64,000 nucleotides of DNA from Eutrophocola sp965662685 (GTDB lineage: Bacteria > Pseudomonadota > Gammaproteobacteria > Pseudomonadales > Pseudohongiellaceae): positions 18,145 through 82,144 of the forward strand of contig CBFIIQ010000010.1 in NCBI GenBank assembly GCA_965662685.1, read 5' to 3'. A program made the translations under genes and the position numbers. A model generated the notes under the pieces. That model had not been told where the DNA came from and did no database searches. It saw only the letters and a program-made list of their open reading frames with translations. Below are positions 1-8,302 of this stretch, in pieces; the first letter of the stretch is position 1, and every line of letters begins with the position of its first letter.

Positions 1-720
1 CCACCAGCCACCCCAGCCCAGTTCGTAATAAGCCCACCAACTGCCCAGTGCGATACCTATAGTCAGAAAAGCCCAGGCTGTATTGGTCCATGGGCGCGTC
101 CAGCGTGCCCAGGCCGCATCCAGTTTTCCGGTAAGCAGTGCAGTAATAGCAAAAGCATAGGCTACAGAAAATCCCACGTAACCCATATAAAGAAATGGCG
201 GGTGTACGATCAAACCAAAATCCTGTAGCAATGGATTCAAGTCAGTGCCTTCAGCTGGCGTGTTTAGCATCAGGCGGTCAAAGGGATTGGAGGTCAGCAA
301 CATGAATAAAAGAAAACAGACGCTGATAATGCCCATTACTGACAGCACGCGAGCCAGAATATCCAGCGGCAGATTGCGGCTGAACAGGCTGACAGCATAA
401 GTCCAGCTGGCAACCATCAGGACCCACAACAGCAGCGAGCCTTCATGTCCGCCCCAAACAGCAGTAAATTTGTAGTACCAGGGCAGCAGTGTATTTGAAT
501 TTCTCGCCACATAAGCTACTGAAAAATCATCATGCAGGAAAGCCCACGCCAGACAGCTGAAGCTCACCACCATGAATACCCAGATACCCGAGCATATTGG
601 TCGTGATAGCGTCATCAGCAGCTGGTTATTTCGATATACCCCGAGCATTGGCAGCACACTTAAAAGCAGCGCCAGACTAAGGGCCAGGACCAGAGAAAAG
701 TTACCCAGTTCAGGAATCAT
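1..720 (-). CDS. ccmF: Cytochrome c-type biogenesis protein CcmF (N-terminal 240 codons, cut by window edge)
   Basis: This is the N-terminal part of the haem lyase subunit CcmF, which with CcmH attaches haem from holo-CcmE to apocytochromes c at the periplasmic face of the inner membrane. Translation from the ATG at 718-720 begins MIPELGNFSLVLAL and gives alternating hydrophobic helices. It includes the family-typical stretches WGGHEGSLLLWV and, near the edge, HPPFLYMGYVGFS and the tryptophan-rich GSWWAYYELGWGGWW. The gene runs off the left edge, so the C-terminal part and any following ccmG/ccmH are outside the window. Its ATG overlaps the ccmE stop in an ATGA, indicating translational coupling in the ccm operon. 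Confidence 0.95.
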   Translation of the reverse strand, partial: MIPELGNFSLVLALSLALLLSVLPMLGVYRNNQLLMTLSRPICSGIWVFMVVSFSCLAWAFLHDDFSVAYVARNSNTLLPWYYKFTAVWGGHEGSLLLWVLMVASWTYAVSLFSRNLPLDILARVLSVMGIISVCFLLFMLLTSNPFDRLMLNTPAEGTDLNPLLQDFGLIVHPPFLYMGYVGFSVAYAFAITALLTGKLDAAWARWTRPWTNTAWAFLTIGIALGSWWAYYELGWGGWW

Positions 721-1172
721 TGATGGCATACCTCGGCAGTTTCGGTTTCAGCGGCATCAAGCGAGGCTTTCACTTCCGCAGACATATAATTCTCATCATG
801 CTTGGCCAGAATCTGTGTTGCCCTGAAAACCCCATCTTCATCAAGGGCACCGTCGGCTACGACACCCTGCCCTTCACGAAAAAGATCTGGTAATGGGCCA
901 CTGAAACTCACCAGAATATCATTACAAAAGTCCGTCGCCAGGAAATTGACCTCAGTGCCATCAAGACCATCTTTTATCACGCTGCCGGTCTTTACCATAC
1001 CGCCCACTCGAAAATTTTGCCCTTGAGAAACATCACCGGAATAAACTTCCGTAGGGGTATAGAACACATTGATTCCCTCATTGAGGGCAACCAATAACAA
1101 GCCGACAGCCAGTGCTGCTCCGAATAATATAAATATCACAATGGCCAGTTTTTGTTGGCGGTGGGCTAACAT
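717..1172 (-). CDS. ccmE: Haem chaperone CcmE
   Basis: CcmE is the membrane-anchored periplasmic chaperone that binds haem covalently through a histidine and hands it to CcmF. The 151-residue protein has one N-terminal membrane anchor (about residues 8-30), an OB-fold domain and the haem-binding motif LAKHDENY, with His125 and Tyr129. After the tyrosine it reads MSAEV, where many homologues have a Pro-Pro pair before Glu-Val; this is a mild deviation. The C-terminal tail is short and acidic. It lies downstream of ccmD after a 115-bp gap and overlaps ccmF by 4 bp. Confidence 0.95.
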   Translation of the reverse strand: MLAHRQQKLAIVIFILFGAALAVGLLLVALNEGINVFYTPTEVYSGDVSQGQNFRVGGMVKTGSVIKDGLDGTEVNFLATDFCNDILVSFSGPLPDLFREGQGVVADGALDEDGVFRATQILAKHDENYMSAEVKASLDAAETETAEVCHQ

Positions 1173-1287
1173 GTCAATTTTCTCTCACTATTCCAATGTC
1201 GTTATTATGCTTTACCAAGCTTTACGTAGTTGCTGACTATTCAGGCTAAAAAAACTTCAAGCCAGTGATCCTGTTTAATAATGCAGC

Positions 1288-1470
1288 CTAGGCACTGTTG
1301 CGTTGCATTCTGGCTTTTTGAGCCTTGATTATTTTTCGCTTTGCCAATACCGGCTGTATCAGGTTATACGCAATCATGAGCGCAAACACACCATAGGAAG
1401 ACCATACGTATTTAGCGTGACCACCCATGGCGAAAAATTCTGCAAGACTTTGAAACTGGAATTCAGGCAT
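1288..1470 (-). CDS. ccmD: Haem exporter protein CcmD
   Basis: This 60-residue single-pass membrane protein has the family pattern: a short N-terminal segment with FFAMGGHAKYVWSSYG, one hydrophobic helix (about residues 22-42) and a basic C-terminal tail (KRKIIKAQKARMQR). CcmD helps release holo-CcmE from the CcmABC complex. Its start overlaps the end of ccmC by 8 bp, so the two are probably translationally coupled. Identification rests on the HAKYVW motif, size and position between ccmC and ccmE. Confidence 0.93.
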   Translation of the reverse strand: MPEFQFQSLAEFFAMGGHAKYVWSSYGVFALMIAYNLIQPVLAKRKIIKAQKARMQRNSA

Positions 1471-2224
1471 TGCCGGACTCCTTCATATTACTTGCCACAA
1501 GATCGCTTACCCACTGAGATCGTCGTTCCCGCAACAAAATTTCATTGCGCGTTCTGAGAATCAAGGCAATCAGAAAAAATCCGAGAATACCAAAGCCCAC
1601 AAAAAACGCGGGAATCCAGACTTCCGGTGGATTGGCTGCGGTATCGCTGAGGGAAAGATTACTCGCCCCCTGATGCAGGGTGTTCCACCAGTCGACGGAG
1701 TACTTGATAATTGGCAGGTTAACCACGCCAACAAGACTCAAAACCGCACATGCCCTGGCACCGGAATCAATGGAATCAAAAGCCGAACGCAGGGCGATTA
1801 TACCCACGTAAAGAAAAAGCATTATCAGCGTCGATGTCAGGCGCGCATCCCAGATCCACCAGGTGCCCCAGGTAGGAATGCCCCAGAGTGAACCGGTTGC
1901 CAGAGCCACCGCTGTAACAGTTGCACCGATAGGCGCACAGGCCTTGGCAATCATATCGGCCACCTTGATCTTCCATATCAGGTAACCGGCACTGAAACAG
2001 GCCATCATGGCATAACAACCCATCGCCAGAGTTGCCATCGGCACATGGATATAGGCAATACGGTAATTTTCTCCCATCTGGTAATCGGGAGGAGTAAAAG
2101 CAAGGCCCCAGGCCAGGCCTGTGCCCAGCAAAATCACCGTAAACCAGCTCAGCCAGGGCAGATACCTGTCAGTCTTGCTGTAAAACAATCTGGGTGAACC
2201 TAATTGTAAAAACCACTGCCACAT
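1463..2224 (-). CDS. ccmC: Haem exporter / holo-CcmE-forming protein CcmC
   Basis: CcmC presents haem to CcmE at the periplasmic side of the membrane. The 253-residue protein has six predicted membrane segments and the diagnostic tryptophan-rich periplasmic signature WGTWWIWDARLTS at about residues 120-132. Conserved histidines flank it: in YIHVPMA (about residue 60) and in WWNTLHQGAS (about residue 183). The start is the ATG at 2222-2224, 46 bp downstream of the ccmB stop. Confidence 0.96.
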   Translation of the reverse strand: MWQWFLQLGSPRLFYSKTDRYLPWLSWFTVILLGTGLAWGLAFTPPDYQMGENYRIAYIHVPMATLAMGCYAMMACFSAGYLIWKIKVADMIAKACAPIGATVTAVALATGSLWGIPTWGTWWIWDARLTSTLIMLFLYVGIIALRSAFDSIDSGARACAVLSLVGVVNLPIIKYSVDWWNTLHQGASNLSLSDTAANPPEVWIPAFFVGFGILGFFLIALILRTRNEILLRERRSQWVSDLVASNMKESGNA

Positions 2225-2270
2225 ATATTTCGTTAAAATCCCGGAAAGACTGAATAATTTTCAGATAAAG

Positions 2271-2963
2271 TTAATTCACACTGATTCGCAAAGCGGCTGC
2301 AATGGCCAGTGGCGATAGACAAATAGCCAGAACCAGCATTGCTCCCAGCAACGCCAGTAAACCGGTATAAGGCAGGCTATCAAGGGCCGCAGAAACCATA
2401 CCGGTACCAAACACCAGCACCGGTATATAAAGCGGCAATATTAACACAGCCAGCAGTAAACCACTTCTTGAAAGCCCTACCGTCAAAGCCATGCCAATAG
2501 CGCCAAGCAGGCATAAAATAGGCGTTCCTGCCAACAATCCCAATATCAACGGCAAAATACCGGACGCGGGCATAGCCAGCATTACGGCAAAAACAGGTGC
2601 CAGGACCAGAATCGGTAAACAGGCAATCAACCAGTGGCTTAATACCTTGGCCAATAATAAAAAATACAGCGGCTGCGGGCTCATTAACAATTGTTCCAGC
2701 GAACCATCTTCATAATCCGCGCGAAACAGGCTTTCCATGGAAAACATAATGGCCAGCAAGGTGGTTACCCAGATCACGCCTGAAGCAATACCACTGAGGA
2801 ATTCAGAATCAGCACCGCCACCAAGTGGAAACAGTGTCACCGCGATAATGAAGAACATCAGCGGATTGATAACGTCACCAGGAGAGCGGAATGCCAGTAG
2901 CAATTCACGCCTGACTGTCGCAACGATGACAGACACCAGCCCCATACGCGGATTATTCATCAT
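2271..2963 (-). CDS. ccmB: Haem exporter permease CcmB
   Basis: CcmB is the membrane permease partner of the CcmA ATPase; the complex drives release of holo-CcmE from CcmC. The 230-residue protein is highly hydrophobic with about six membrane segments. It begins with the family-typical R-R-E-L-L-L-A-F-R-S-P region and contains DYEDGSLEQLLMSPQPLYFLLLAK, described here by its key DYEDGSLEQL element. The start codon overlaps the ccmA stop by 4 bp. Confidence 0.95.
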   Translation of the reverse strand: MMNNPRMGLVSVIVATVRRELLLAFRSPGDVINPLMFFIIAVTLFPLGGGADSEFLSGIASGVIWVTTLLAIMFSMESLFRADYEDGSLEQLLMSPQPLYFLLLAKVLSHWLIACLPILVLAPVFAVMLAMPASGILPLILGLLAGTPILCLLGAIGMALTVGLSRSGLLLAVLILPLYIPVLVFGTGMVSAALDSLPYTGLLALLGAMLVLAICLSPLAIAAALRISVN

Positions 2964-3595
2964 GAGTTGTCAGCCTCATCATTACTGCGATCAAGGTCCA
3001 GCACTTCAACCGGGCATTGCAATTGCAAAGGATGATGGGTAGTCAGCATCAGTGCCCCCCCTTCTTTGACAAAGCTGGCCAGCATGGTTTCAAGTTCAGC
3101 AACACCGCGTTTGTCCAGCGCGGTAAAAGGCTCATCCAGAATCCACATTTTTGCCGCTATTAACTTCATTCGGGCCAGACTGACACGTCTTTGCTGTCCT
3201 GCTGACATCACATAACAGGGCACATCTTCATAGCCGGCAAGACCAAACGATGCCAATGCTGCGGGAATACCCCCGTCATCACTAATGCCCCTTGATGCAC
3301 AAAACCAGCGCAAATTTTCAGTCGGGCTTAAGCTCTTGTTGATTGCAGGGGCATGTCCCAGATAGAAAACAGCATCTCGGAATTCGGTTCGCACCTTCTG
3401 GATAGGCTGATTATTCCAGAGAATTTCTCCTTCATAATCGGTATTCAGCCCACACAGGATGCGCAGCAAGGTGGTTTTGCCACTGCCATTGGAACCCTGA
3501 ATCTGCATTACCTGTCCCGGCGAGAGGGAAAAATCCAGATGCTGGAACAGCACCCGGTCATCCCTTTCACAAAACAGGCCTTGGCCTTCAAGCAT
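2960..3595 (-). CDS. ccmA: Haem exporter ATP-binding protein CcmA
   Basis: This is the ABC ATPase of the CcmAB complex, the first visible gene of the ccm operon. The 211-residue protein has a Walker A loop GSNGSGKTT (residues 34-42), the signature MSAGQQRRVSLAR, the Walker B WILDEPFTALD and the H-loop TTHH. The start at 3593-3595 is preceded by a GGGAAGAG-like ribosome binding site. The 136 bp upstream separate it from dcd, which lies on the same strand. Confidence 0.95.
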   Translation of the reverse strand: MLEGQGLFCERDDRVLFQHLDFSLSPGQVMQIQGSNGSGKTTLLRILCGLNTDYEGEILWNNQPIQKVRTEFRDAVFYLGHAPAINKSLSPTENLRWFCASRGISDDGGIPAALASFGLAGYEDVPCYVMSAGQQRRVSLARMKLIAAKMWILDEPFTALDKRGVAELETMLASFVKEGGALMLTTHHPLQLQCPVEVLDLDRSNDEADNS

Positions 3596-3731
3596 TTCTC
3601 TTCCCCAGTTGTATCCGACTTCCCTGAACCCGGATACAGCTTTTTAAAGCCGGCGATTATACCGAAAAATCAAGGAGATAGTGCTGAATAACCGTGCAAA
3701 TAAAGCGAACGGAATGTGGTCAATTTTTCTA

Positions 3732-4301
3732 TCAGGATTTTGGCGGAGTTACACCGGTCTGACCCATGTATTTACCGTTACGATCCTTGTAGGTCACTTC
3801 ACATTGTTCGTCTGATTCGTAGAACAACATTTGAGCAACCCCCTCGTTGGCATAAATTTTTGCCGGTAAGGGAGTGGTGTTGGAAAATTCAAGCGTGACA
3901 TGGCCCTCCCACTCCGGTTCCAGCGGTGTGACATTAACAATGATGCCGCAGCGGGCGTAGGTTGATTTGCCAAGGCATACCGTCAACACATTGGAAGGAA
4001 TACGAAAATATTCAACGGTGCGGGCTAAAGCAAAGGAATTTGGAGGAATAATGCATGAGTCAGCTTCAATACCAACAAAGCTGTTTTCATCAAAGTTTTT
4101 CGGGTCGACCACGCTGGAGGTCAGAACATTGGTAAAAATCTTGAATTCATTGGCACAGCGGACATCATAACCATAGCTGGAAGTGCCATAGGAAATGACA
4201 CGCTTGCCATTCACTTCCCTGACCTGACCTGGCTCAAAAGGTTCGAGCATTCCATGTTCCTGCGCCATGCGCCGAATCCATTTGTCAGACTTTATTGTCA
4301 T
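3732..4301 (-). CDS. dcd: dCTP deaminase
   Basis: Dcd converts dCTP to dUTP and ammonia, feeding thymidylate synthesis. The 189-residue protein contains the conserved block GKSTYARCG, which carries the active-site Ser/Arg pair, and TLEFSNTTPLP, whose glutamate is the family's catalytic residue. The near-identical length to known enzymes supports completeness. I start at the ATG at 4299-4301 (MTIKSDKWIRRMA), which matches the family N terminus and has a GGAAGGAAA ribosome binding site; ten more in-frame residues upstream do not look like Dcd. Confidence 0.96.
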   Translation of the reverse strand: MTIKSDKWIRRMAQEHGMLEPFEPGQVREVNGKRVISYGTSSYGYDVRCANEFKIFTNVLTSSVVDPKNFDENSFVGIEADSCIIPPNSFALARTVEYFRIPSNVLTVCLGKSTYARCGIIVNVTPLEPEWEGHVTLEFSNTTPLPAKIYANEGVAQMLFYESDEQCEVTYKDRNGKYMGQTGVTPPKS

Positions 4302-4413
4302 GCTTATTTCCTTCCAGTAAAAAAACAGCAAATACTACTGTGTAAAGAGCCAATACTCCATGAGTAATGGTGCATAAAGAGGAAAATCATCCACTTTTAA
4401 TTTGGCACAATGT

Positions 4414-4422
4414 TGCTATAAT
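4414..4422 (+). promoter_or_regulatory. Extended -10 promoter for the cytochrome c gene
   Basis: The sequence TGCTATAAT is a perfect extended -10 element (TGn plus TATAAT) followed by a GC-rich discriminator (CGCGCC). No good -35 hexamer is visible at 16-18 bp, which is usual for extended -10 promoters. Confidence 0.6.
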
Positions 4423-4554
4423 CGCGCCCCGTCCAAACAGCATGAGATAAATTACAAAGTAAACTTCCGGTTCTTCTCCCGCTGGTCACATGAGCAGGTC
4501 AAGCATGTGATCAGATAGCAGCAAGAACGCGTAAAACTATTAAGACCTGAAGCC

Positions 4555-4650
4555 AGTTAACTTAAATAGTTAACCTGGGTAGTTAACGTTAAAGGAACAC
4601 CCCCAAAGCGGTGTGCGTTTCAAAAATAATTCAGCTGATGTTCAGTTAAC
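4555..4650 (+). repeat. Four AGTTAAC direct repeats in the cytochrome c leader
   Basis: AGTTAAC starts at 4555, 4568, 4581 and 4644. The first three copies are spaced by exactly 13 bp; a degenerate copy (AGTTAAA) follows at 4663. GTTAAC is itself palindromic, so these could be regulatory half-sites or repeat slippage products. Confidence 0.55.
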
Positions 4651-4689
4651 CCGTTATTAAATAGTTAAAACTTAACCAGGAGTAACCCA

Positions 4690-5028
4690 ATGAAGTTGAA
4701 AGCAACAATCGCAATTGCTGCCCTCGTCTCCCTGTTTGCCTCCAGCGCTTTTGCTGCCGGTGATGCAGAACGCGGCAAACCCCTTTATGCTACTTGCGGC
4801 GCCTGTCATGGTGCTAACGGTGAAGGTATGCAGGCACTCAATGCACCCTCTTTGGCCGGGCAGGAAGAATGGTATGTTATTCGCCAGTTGAAAAATTTCA
4901 AGTCAGGTATCCGCGGATCTGATTCCAGAGATACATTCGGCATGCAGATGGCACCAATGGCCATGACTTTGCCAACAGACCAGGCCATTGAAGATGTAGC
5001 TGCCTACATCAACTCCCTGGAAAAATAA
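4690..5028 (+). CDS. Small periplasmic c-type cytochrome (class I)
   Basis: This 112-residue protein has a cleavable signal peptide (about residues 1-22, ending AFA) and one haem-attachment motif CGACH (residues 36-40). A candidate axial methionine lies in the GMQMAPMAMTLP region. It resembles the small cytochromes c4/c5 and c-553 family used as soluble electron carriers to terminal oxidases. A single copy of the domain is present, so it is not a diheme c4. A strong terminator follows 13 bp downstream, so it is probably monocistronic. The Ccm system encoded nearby would mature it. Confidence 0.9.
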   Translation: MKLKATIAIAALVSLFASSAFAAGDAERGKPLYATCGACHGANGEGMQALNAPSLAGQEEWYVIRQLKNFKSGIRGSDSRDTFGMQMAPMAMTLPTDQAIEDVAAYINSLEK

Positions 5029-5041
5029 GTAATTTGTTGTG

Positions 5042-5071
5042 AAAAAAACCCGGTCTTTACCGGGTTTTTTT
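5042..5071 (+). terminator. Rho-independent terminator after the cytochrome c gene
   Basis: The inverted repeat AACCCGG/CCGGGTT with a short TCTTTA loop is followed by a run of T and preceded by a run of A, so it could act in both directions, also for recJ on the other strand. Confidence 0.85.
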
Positions 5072-5117
5072 ATATCCTGAAATTTTCCCCAAGCTTAAAG
5101 ATCTGATGCAAAGGCAA

Positions 5118-6857
5118 TCAGGCCAGCTCAAAATCCACAATGGCATCCACCATCAGTTGTGCATTACTGACACCACGAAACTCATTTACATCCAGCCGAT
5201 ATACAACAGTAATGGTAGCCAGTCTGTTCTCCAGTAAAACCTGTTCGGTATTAAAGGCAATAGCATCGATCAACTGCTCGGAATCTGGCACCTGTAATGT
5301 CAGTTTCAAGTGTTTCTCACCCACTACCCGACTATTAATCACTACAAATTTTCCCTGAAACTCGGGTTCCGAAAAATGTTGCCCCCAGGGCCCTGCTTCA
5401 CGCAATACACTGGCAAAATCCAGAGAGAAGCAATCCTTTTCCAGCTCACCATCAATGTATTTTTTATGCTGCAACAGGTCCTCTCCCAGCGCACTGGCTA
5501 GCACCTTGTCAAACGCAGTAACAAAAGCCTGGAAATCCTCCTCCCTGATGGCAAGCCCAGCGGCCATGGCATGGCCACCAAAGCGTTGCAGGATGTCTGG
5601 ATTTTGTGTCGCGACGACATCCAGAGCATCACGAATATGCAGACCTTCAAGGGAACGAGCTGAGCCCTTGATCATTTTCTTGCCGTCCTGCATTTCTCCG
5701 CCTTCAGCAAAAATAATGCAGGGACGGTGATATTTCTCCTTGATTCTTGAAGCCAGAATACCAATCACGCCCTGGTGCCATGTCGGGTCATACAGGCAGA
5801 TGCTTAAAGCCTCATTGGTATTTATGTCCACATGTTCCAGAGCTGTCATTGCCTGAAGCTGCATATCCTGCTCAATTTGCCTGCGATCTTTATTCAGCGC
5901 ATCCAGCTGATGCGCCATTTCTCTCGCTTTGGAAGGGTTATCTTCAAGCAGGCAGTCGATCCCCAGAGACATATCATCGAGCCTGCCTGCGGCATTCAGC
6001 CGCGGCCCTGCAGCAAAGCCCAGGTCACTGGCAACAACGTTTTGCGGATTTCGACCGGCGACTTCCAGCAAGGCTCTGATGCCTGGCCGCCCCCGACCAT
6101 TCCTGATAATGCCCATGCCATGTTTCACCAGACGCCGGTTATTCTGATCCAGTGGCACCACATCCGCCACTGTGCCCAGAGCGACCAGATCAAGGAAACT
6201 GGCCAATTTGGGCTCAGCCTGACCTGCTTTTTCAAAATAGTTCTGCATGCGTAATTCTGCACGTAAAGCGCTCATCAGATAAAACACTACGCCGACACCC
6301 GCCAATGATTTACTGGGAAACTCACAGTCGGGTAAATTGGGATTTATGATACAACTGGCATCGGGCAAAGAAGTGCCGGGTAAATGATGGTCTGTTACAA
6401 GCACCTCAATCCCTGCAGCCTTGGCCTGTCTAACACCATCATGACTGGCTATTCCATTGTCCACCGTGACAATCAAATCAGGATTTCTTTGCTGGGCGAC
6501 ACTGACTATTTCCGGAGTGAGACCATAGCCATATTCAAAACGATTAGGCACCAGGAAATCAATATTGTGATGTCCCATAGCACGCAGGCAGATCAAAAAT
6601 AAAGCGCTACTCGTTGCACCATCGGCATCAAAGTCCCCTACTACCAGAATATTTTTACTTTCATTAATAGCCTCTACCAGAATATCAACAGCGCTTGCTA
6701 TATTTTTTAACAGGGATGGGGGATATAAACCGGCAAGCTCCAGACTCAGGTCACTTTCACTGACCACGCCCCTGGCAGCATAAACTTTTTTCAATACCGG
6801 ATGTACAGTGTCATCAAGACCGGATATTGCACCAGCTGGTCTTTCCAGAATTTTCAT
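5118..6857 (-). CDS. recJ: Single-stranded-DNA-specific exonuclease RecJ
   Basis: RecJ degrades single-stranded DNA 5' to 3' in recombination and mismatch repair. The 579-residue protein carries the DHH-family motifs in order: VVGDFDADGATSSAL (about residues 72-86), VTVDNGIASHDGV, VTDHHLPG with the diagnostic Asp-His-His, and GGHAMAAGLAI in the DHHA1 domain. An OB-fold domain follows at the C terminus. Length is normal for the family. It is transcribed away from the protease gene at 7194; the 336 bp between them contain no gene. Confidence 0.96.
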   Translation of the reverse strand: MKILERPAGAISGLDDTVHPVLKKVYAARGVVSESDLSLELAGLYPPSLLKNIASAVDILVEAINESKNILVVGDFDADGATSSALFLICLRAMGHHNIDFLVPNRFEYGYGLTPEIVSVAQQRNPDLIVTVDNGIASHDGVRQAKAAGIEVLVTDHHLPGTSLPDASCIINPNLPDCEFPSKSLAGVGVVFYLMSALRAELRMQNYFEKAGQAEPKLASFLDLVALGTVADVVPLDQNNRRLVKHGMGIIRNGRGRPGIRALLEVAGRNPQNVVASDLGFAAGPRLNAAGRLDDMSLGIDCLLEDNPSKAREMAHQLDALNKDRRQIEQDMQLQAMTALEHVDINTNEALSICLYDPTWHQGVIGILASRIKEKYHRPCIIFAEGGEMQDGKKMIKGSARSLEGLHIRDALDVVATQNPDILQRFGGHAMAAGLAIREEDFQAFVTAFDKVLASALGEDLLQHKKYIDGELEKDCFSLDFASVLREAGPWGQHFSEPEFQGKFVVINSRVVGEKHLKLTLQVPDSEQLIDAIAFNTEQVLLENRLATITVVYRLDVNEFRGVSNAQLMVDAIVDFELA

Positions 6858-7193
6858 ATTTACCCGATTATTTTCACTTGTGCGTATGTGCTTTACCTTG
6901 AATACGCCAAATTTCGACCCAACTTATAGTAAAGAAGTTAAACCTTTGTCCTTAAGCAAGACTGCCGGGACATTTAAGCTGCAGTTTAACGAAACAAGAA
7001 TGATGCAAGGCATTATACGGTTATGACTTGCATGCCGGGTAACGAATGCCGGATGTAAAAGGAACTAATTCCTGTAATTTCGGCCTAATAGATTAATCAA
7101 ACTTTAACTGAAACCTTAACCCAGCTTTCAGGTTTTTCGTCAAACGTGCAAGCAAAAAACACTTTTTGAGACTTTATACAGACAGGCCAGATC
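6858..7193. other. Divergent intergenic region between recJ and the DegS-like gene
   Basis: No reading frame here looks coding on either strand. It must contain promoters for both flanking genes, but I found no hexamer pair good enough to call. The heptamer ATGCCGG appears twice near 7032 and 7047. Confidence 0.5.
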
Positions 7194-8273
7194 ATGAAAA
7201 TTAAAAATGTTATCACTATTGTATTCCTTTTCCTGTGTGCTTCAGTAACATTTTTAATTCCTGCCTTGAACACCTCTGCGGCGGACTATCTCACCTTCGA
7301 AACCGAAGATGAAGCCAACACCATAGACATCTTTAAAAGTGCCAGCCCGTCTGTGGTTTATGTCACCAATAATGCCTACCGACGCACTGGCGTTTTTTCT
7401 CTTAATGTTCAGGAAATTCCCCAAGGTACCGGAACCGGCTTCGTCTGGAATGATGATGGCCTTATCGTCACTAATTACCACGTTATTCAGGGCGCAGACC
7501 GGGTCACCATTACGCTTCAGGATCAAACCACCTGGGACGCGCAATTAATTGGCGGCTCTCCCGACAAGGATCTTGCGCTGCTGCGCATTGAGGCCCCGAA
7601 AGAAAAGCTTAACCCATTGCCTCTGGGAGACTCAGGCCAACTGGAAGTAGGCAGAAAAGTCATTGCCATCGGCAATCCCTTTGGCCTGGATACTACTCTA
7701 ACCGTCGGTGTAGTCAGCGCTCTGGGCAGGGAAATTAACTCCCTCACCAGCAGAACCATCAAGGATGTTATTCAGACCGATGCTGCTATCAATCCAGGGA
7801 ATTCAGGCGGCCCCTTGTTGAACTCTATGGGGCAGCTGGTAGGTGTCAATACGCAGATTTATAGCCCCAGTGGTGCCTATGCCGGAATCGGTTTTGCAAT
7901 CCCGGTAAACACCGTCAAGAAAATCATTCCCCAGTTGGAGGAGTATGGTCGCGAAGTCAGGCCTGTCATCGGTGTTGATCTGTCATTATCCGATAGCTGG
8001 GCAAGACAACGTGGTATTGAAGGCGTGCCATTGGTTCGCGTTTATGAAGATATGCCTGCATCCAAAGCTGGCATGATTGGACTACAGCGTAACAGCCGTG
8101 GAGATGTATTTCTTGGCGATGTAATCATCGGGGTTAATGGCAAGAAGATCTCCACTCAGGATGACCTGCTCAATGAAATAGAGCAGTATCAGCCGGGAGA
8201 TAAAGTAAAAGTATTAACCCGTCGCAACAAGGAAAATCTCGAGTTTGAAGTCCAGCTGGCACCGCCCGGCTAG
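7194..8273 (+). CDS. Trypsin-like periplasmic serine protease with one PDZ domain (DegS/HtrA family)
   Basis: An envelope quality-control protease of the HtrA family. The 359-residue protein has an N-terminal hydrophobic segment (about residues 5-28) that could be a signal peptide or a DegS-like anchor. The trypsin-like domain has the full catalytic triad: His96 in TNYHV, Asp126 in DKDLALL and Ser204 in GNSGG. One PDZ domain follows (about residues 255-355). The single PDZ and short length fit DegS better than DegP, which has two. DegS activates the sigma-E pathway, but no rse genes are nearby, so that role is only inferred. It is flanked by opposite-strand genes and is probably monocistronic. 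Confidence 0.88.
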   Translation: MKIKNVITIVFLFLCASVTFLIPALNTSAADYLTFETEDEANTIDIFKSASPSVVYVTNNAYRRTGVFSLNVQEIPQGTGTGFVWNDDGLIVTNYHVIQGADRVTITLQDQTTWDAQLIGGSPDKDLALLRIEAPKEKLNPLPLGDSGQLEVGRKVIAIGNPFGLDTTLTVGVVSALGREINSLTSRTIKDVIQTDAAINPGNSGGPLLNSMGQLVGVNTQIYSPSGAYAGIGFAIPVNTVKKIIPQLEEYGREVRPVIGVDLSLSDSWARQRGIEGVPLVRVYEDMPASKAGMIGLQRNSRGDVFLGDVIIGVNGKKISTQDDLLNEIEQYQPGDKVKVLTRRNKENLEFEVQLAPPG

Positions 8274-8302
8274 GCCACTAAACCCAAAGTCTGATCAGAA
8301 CT

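Larger units (their letters stand above)
4302..4689. other. Divergent intergenic region between dcd and a cytochrome c gene, with a long leader
   Basis: No gene is visible in these 388 bp. A good promoter for the cytochrome lies at 4414-4422, so its transcript would have a leader of about 260 nt. Within the leader, AGTTAAC occurs at 4555, 4568, 4581 and 4644; the first three copies are exactly 13 bp apart. A small hairpin (ACACC/GGTGT) is possible around 4597-4614. No known riboswitch was recognised. Confidence 0.5.

Noticed and set aside
5747..6254. Open frames on the plus strand inside recJ
   Set aside because: They are antisense to a complete recJ with all motifs and have no recognisable domain or ribosome binding site.
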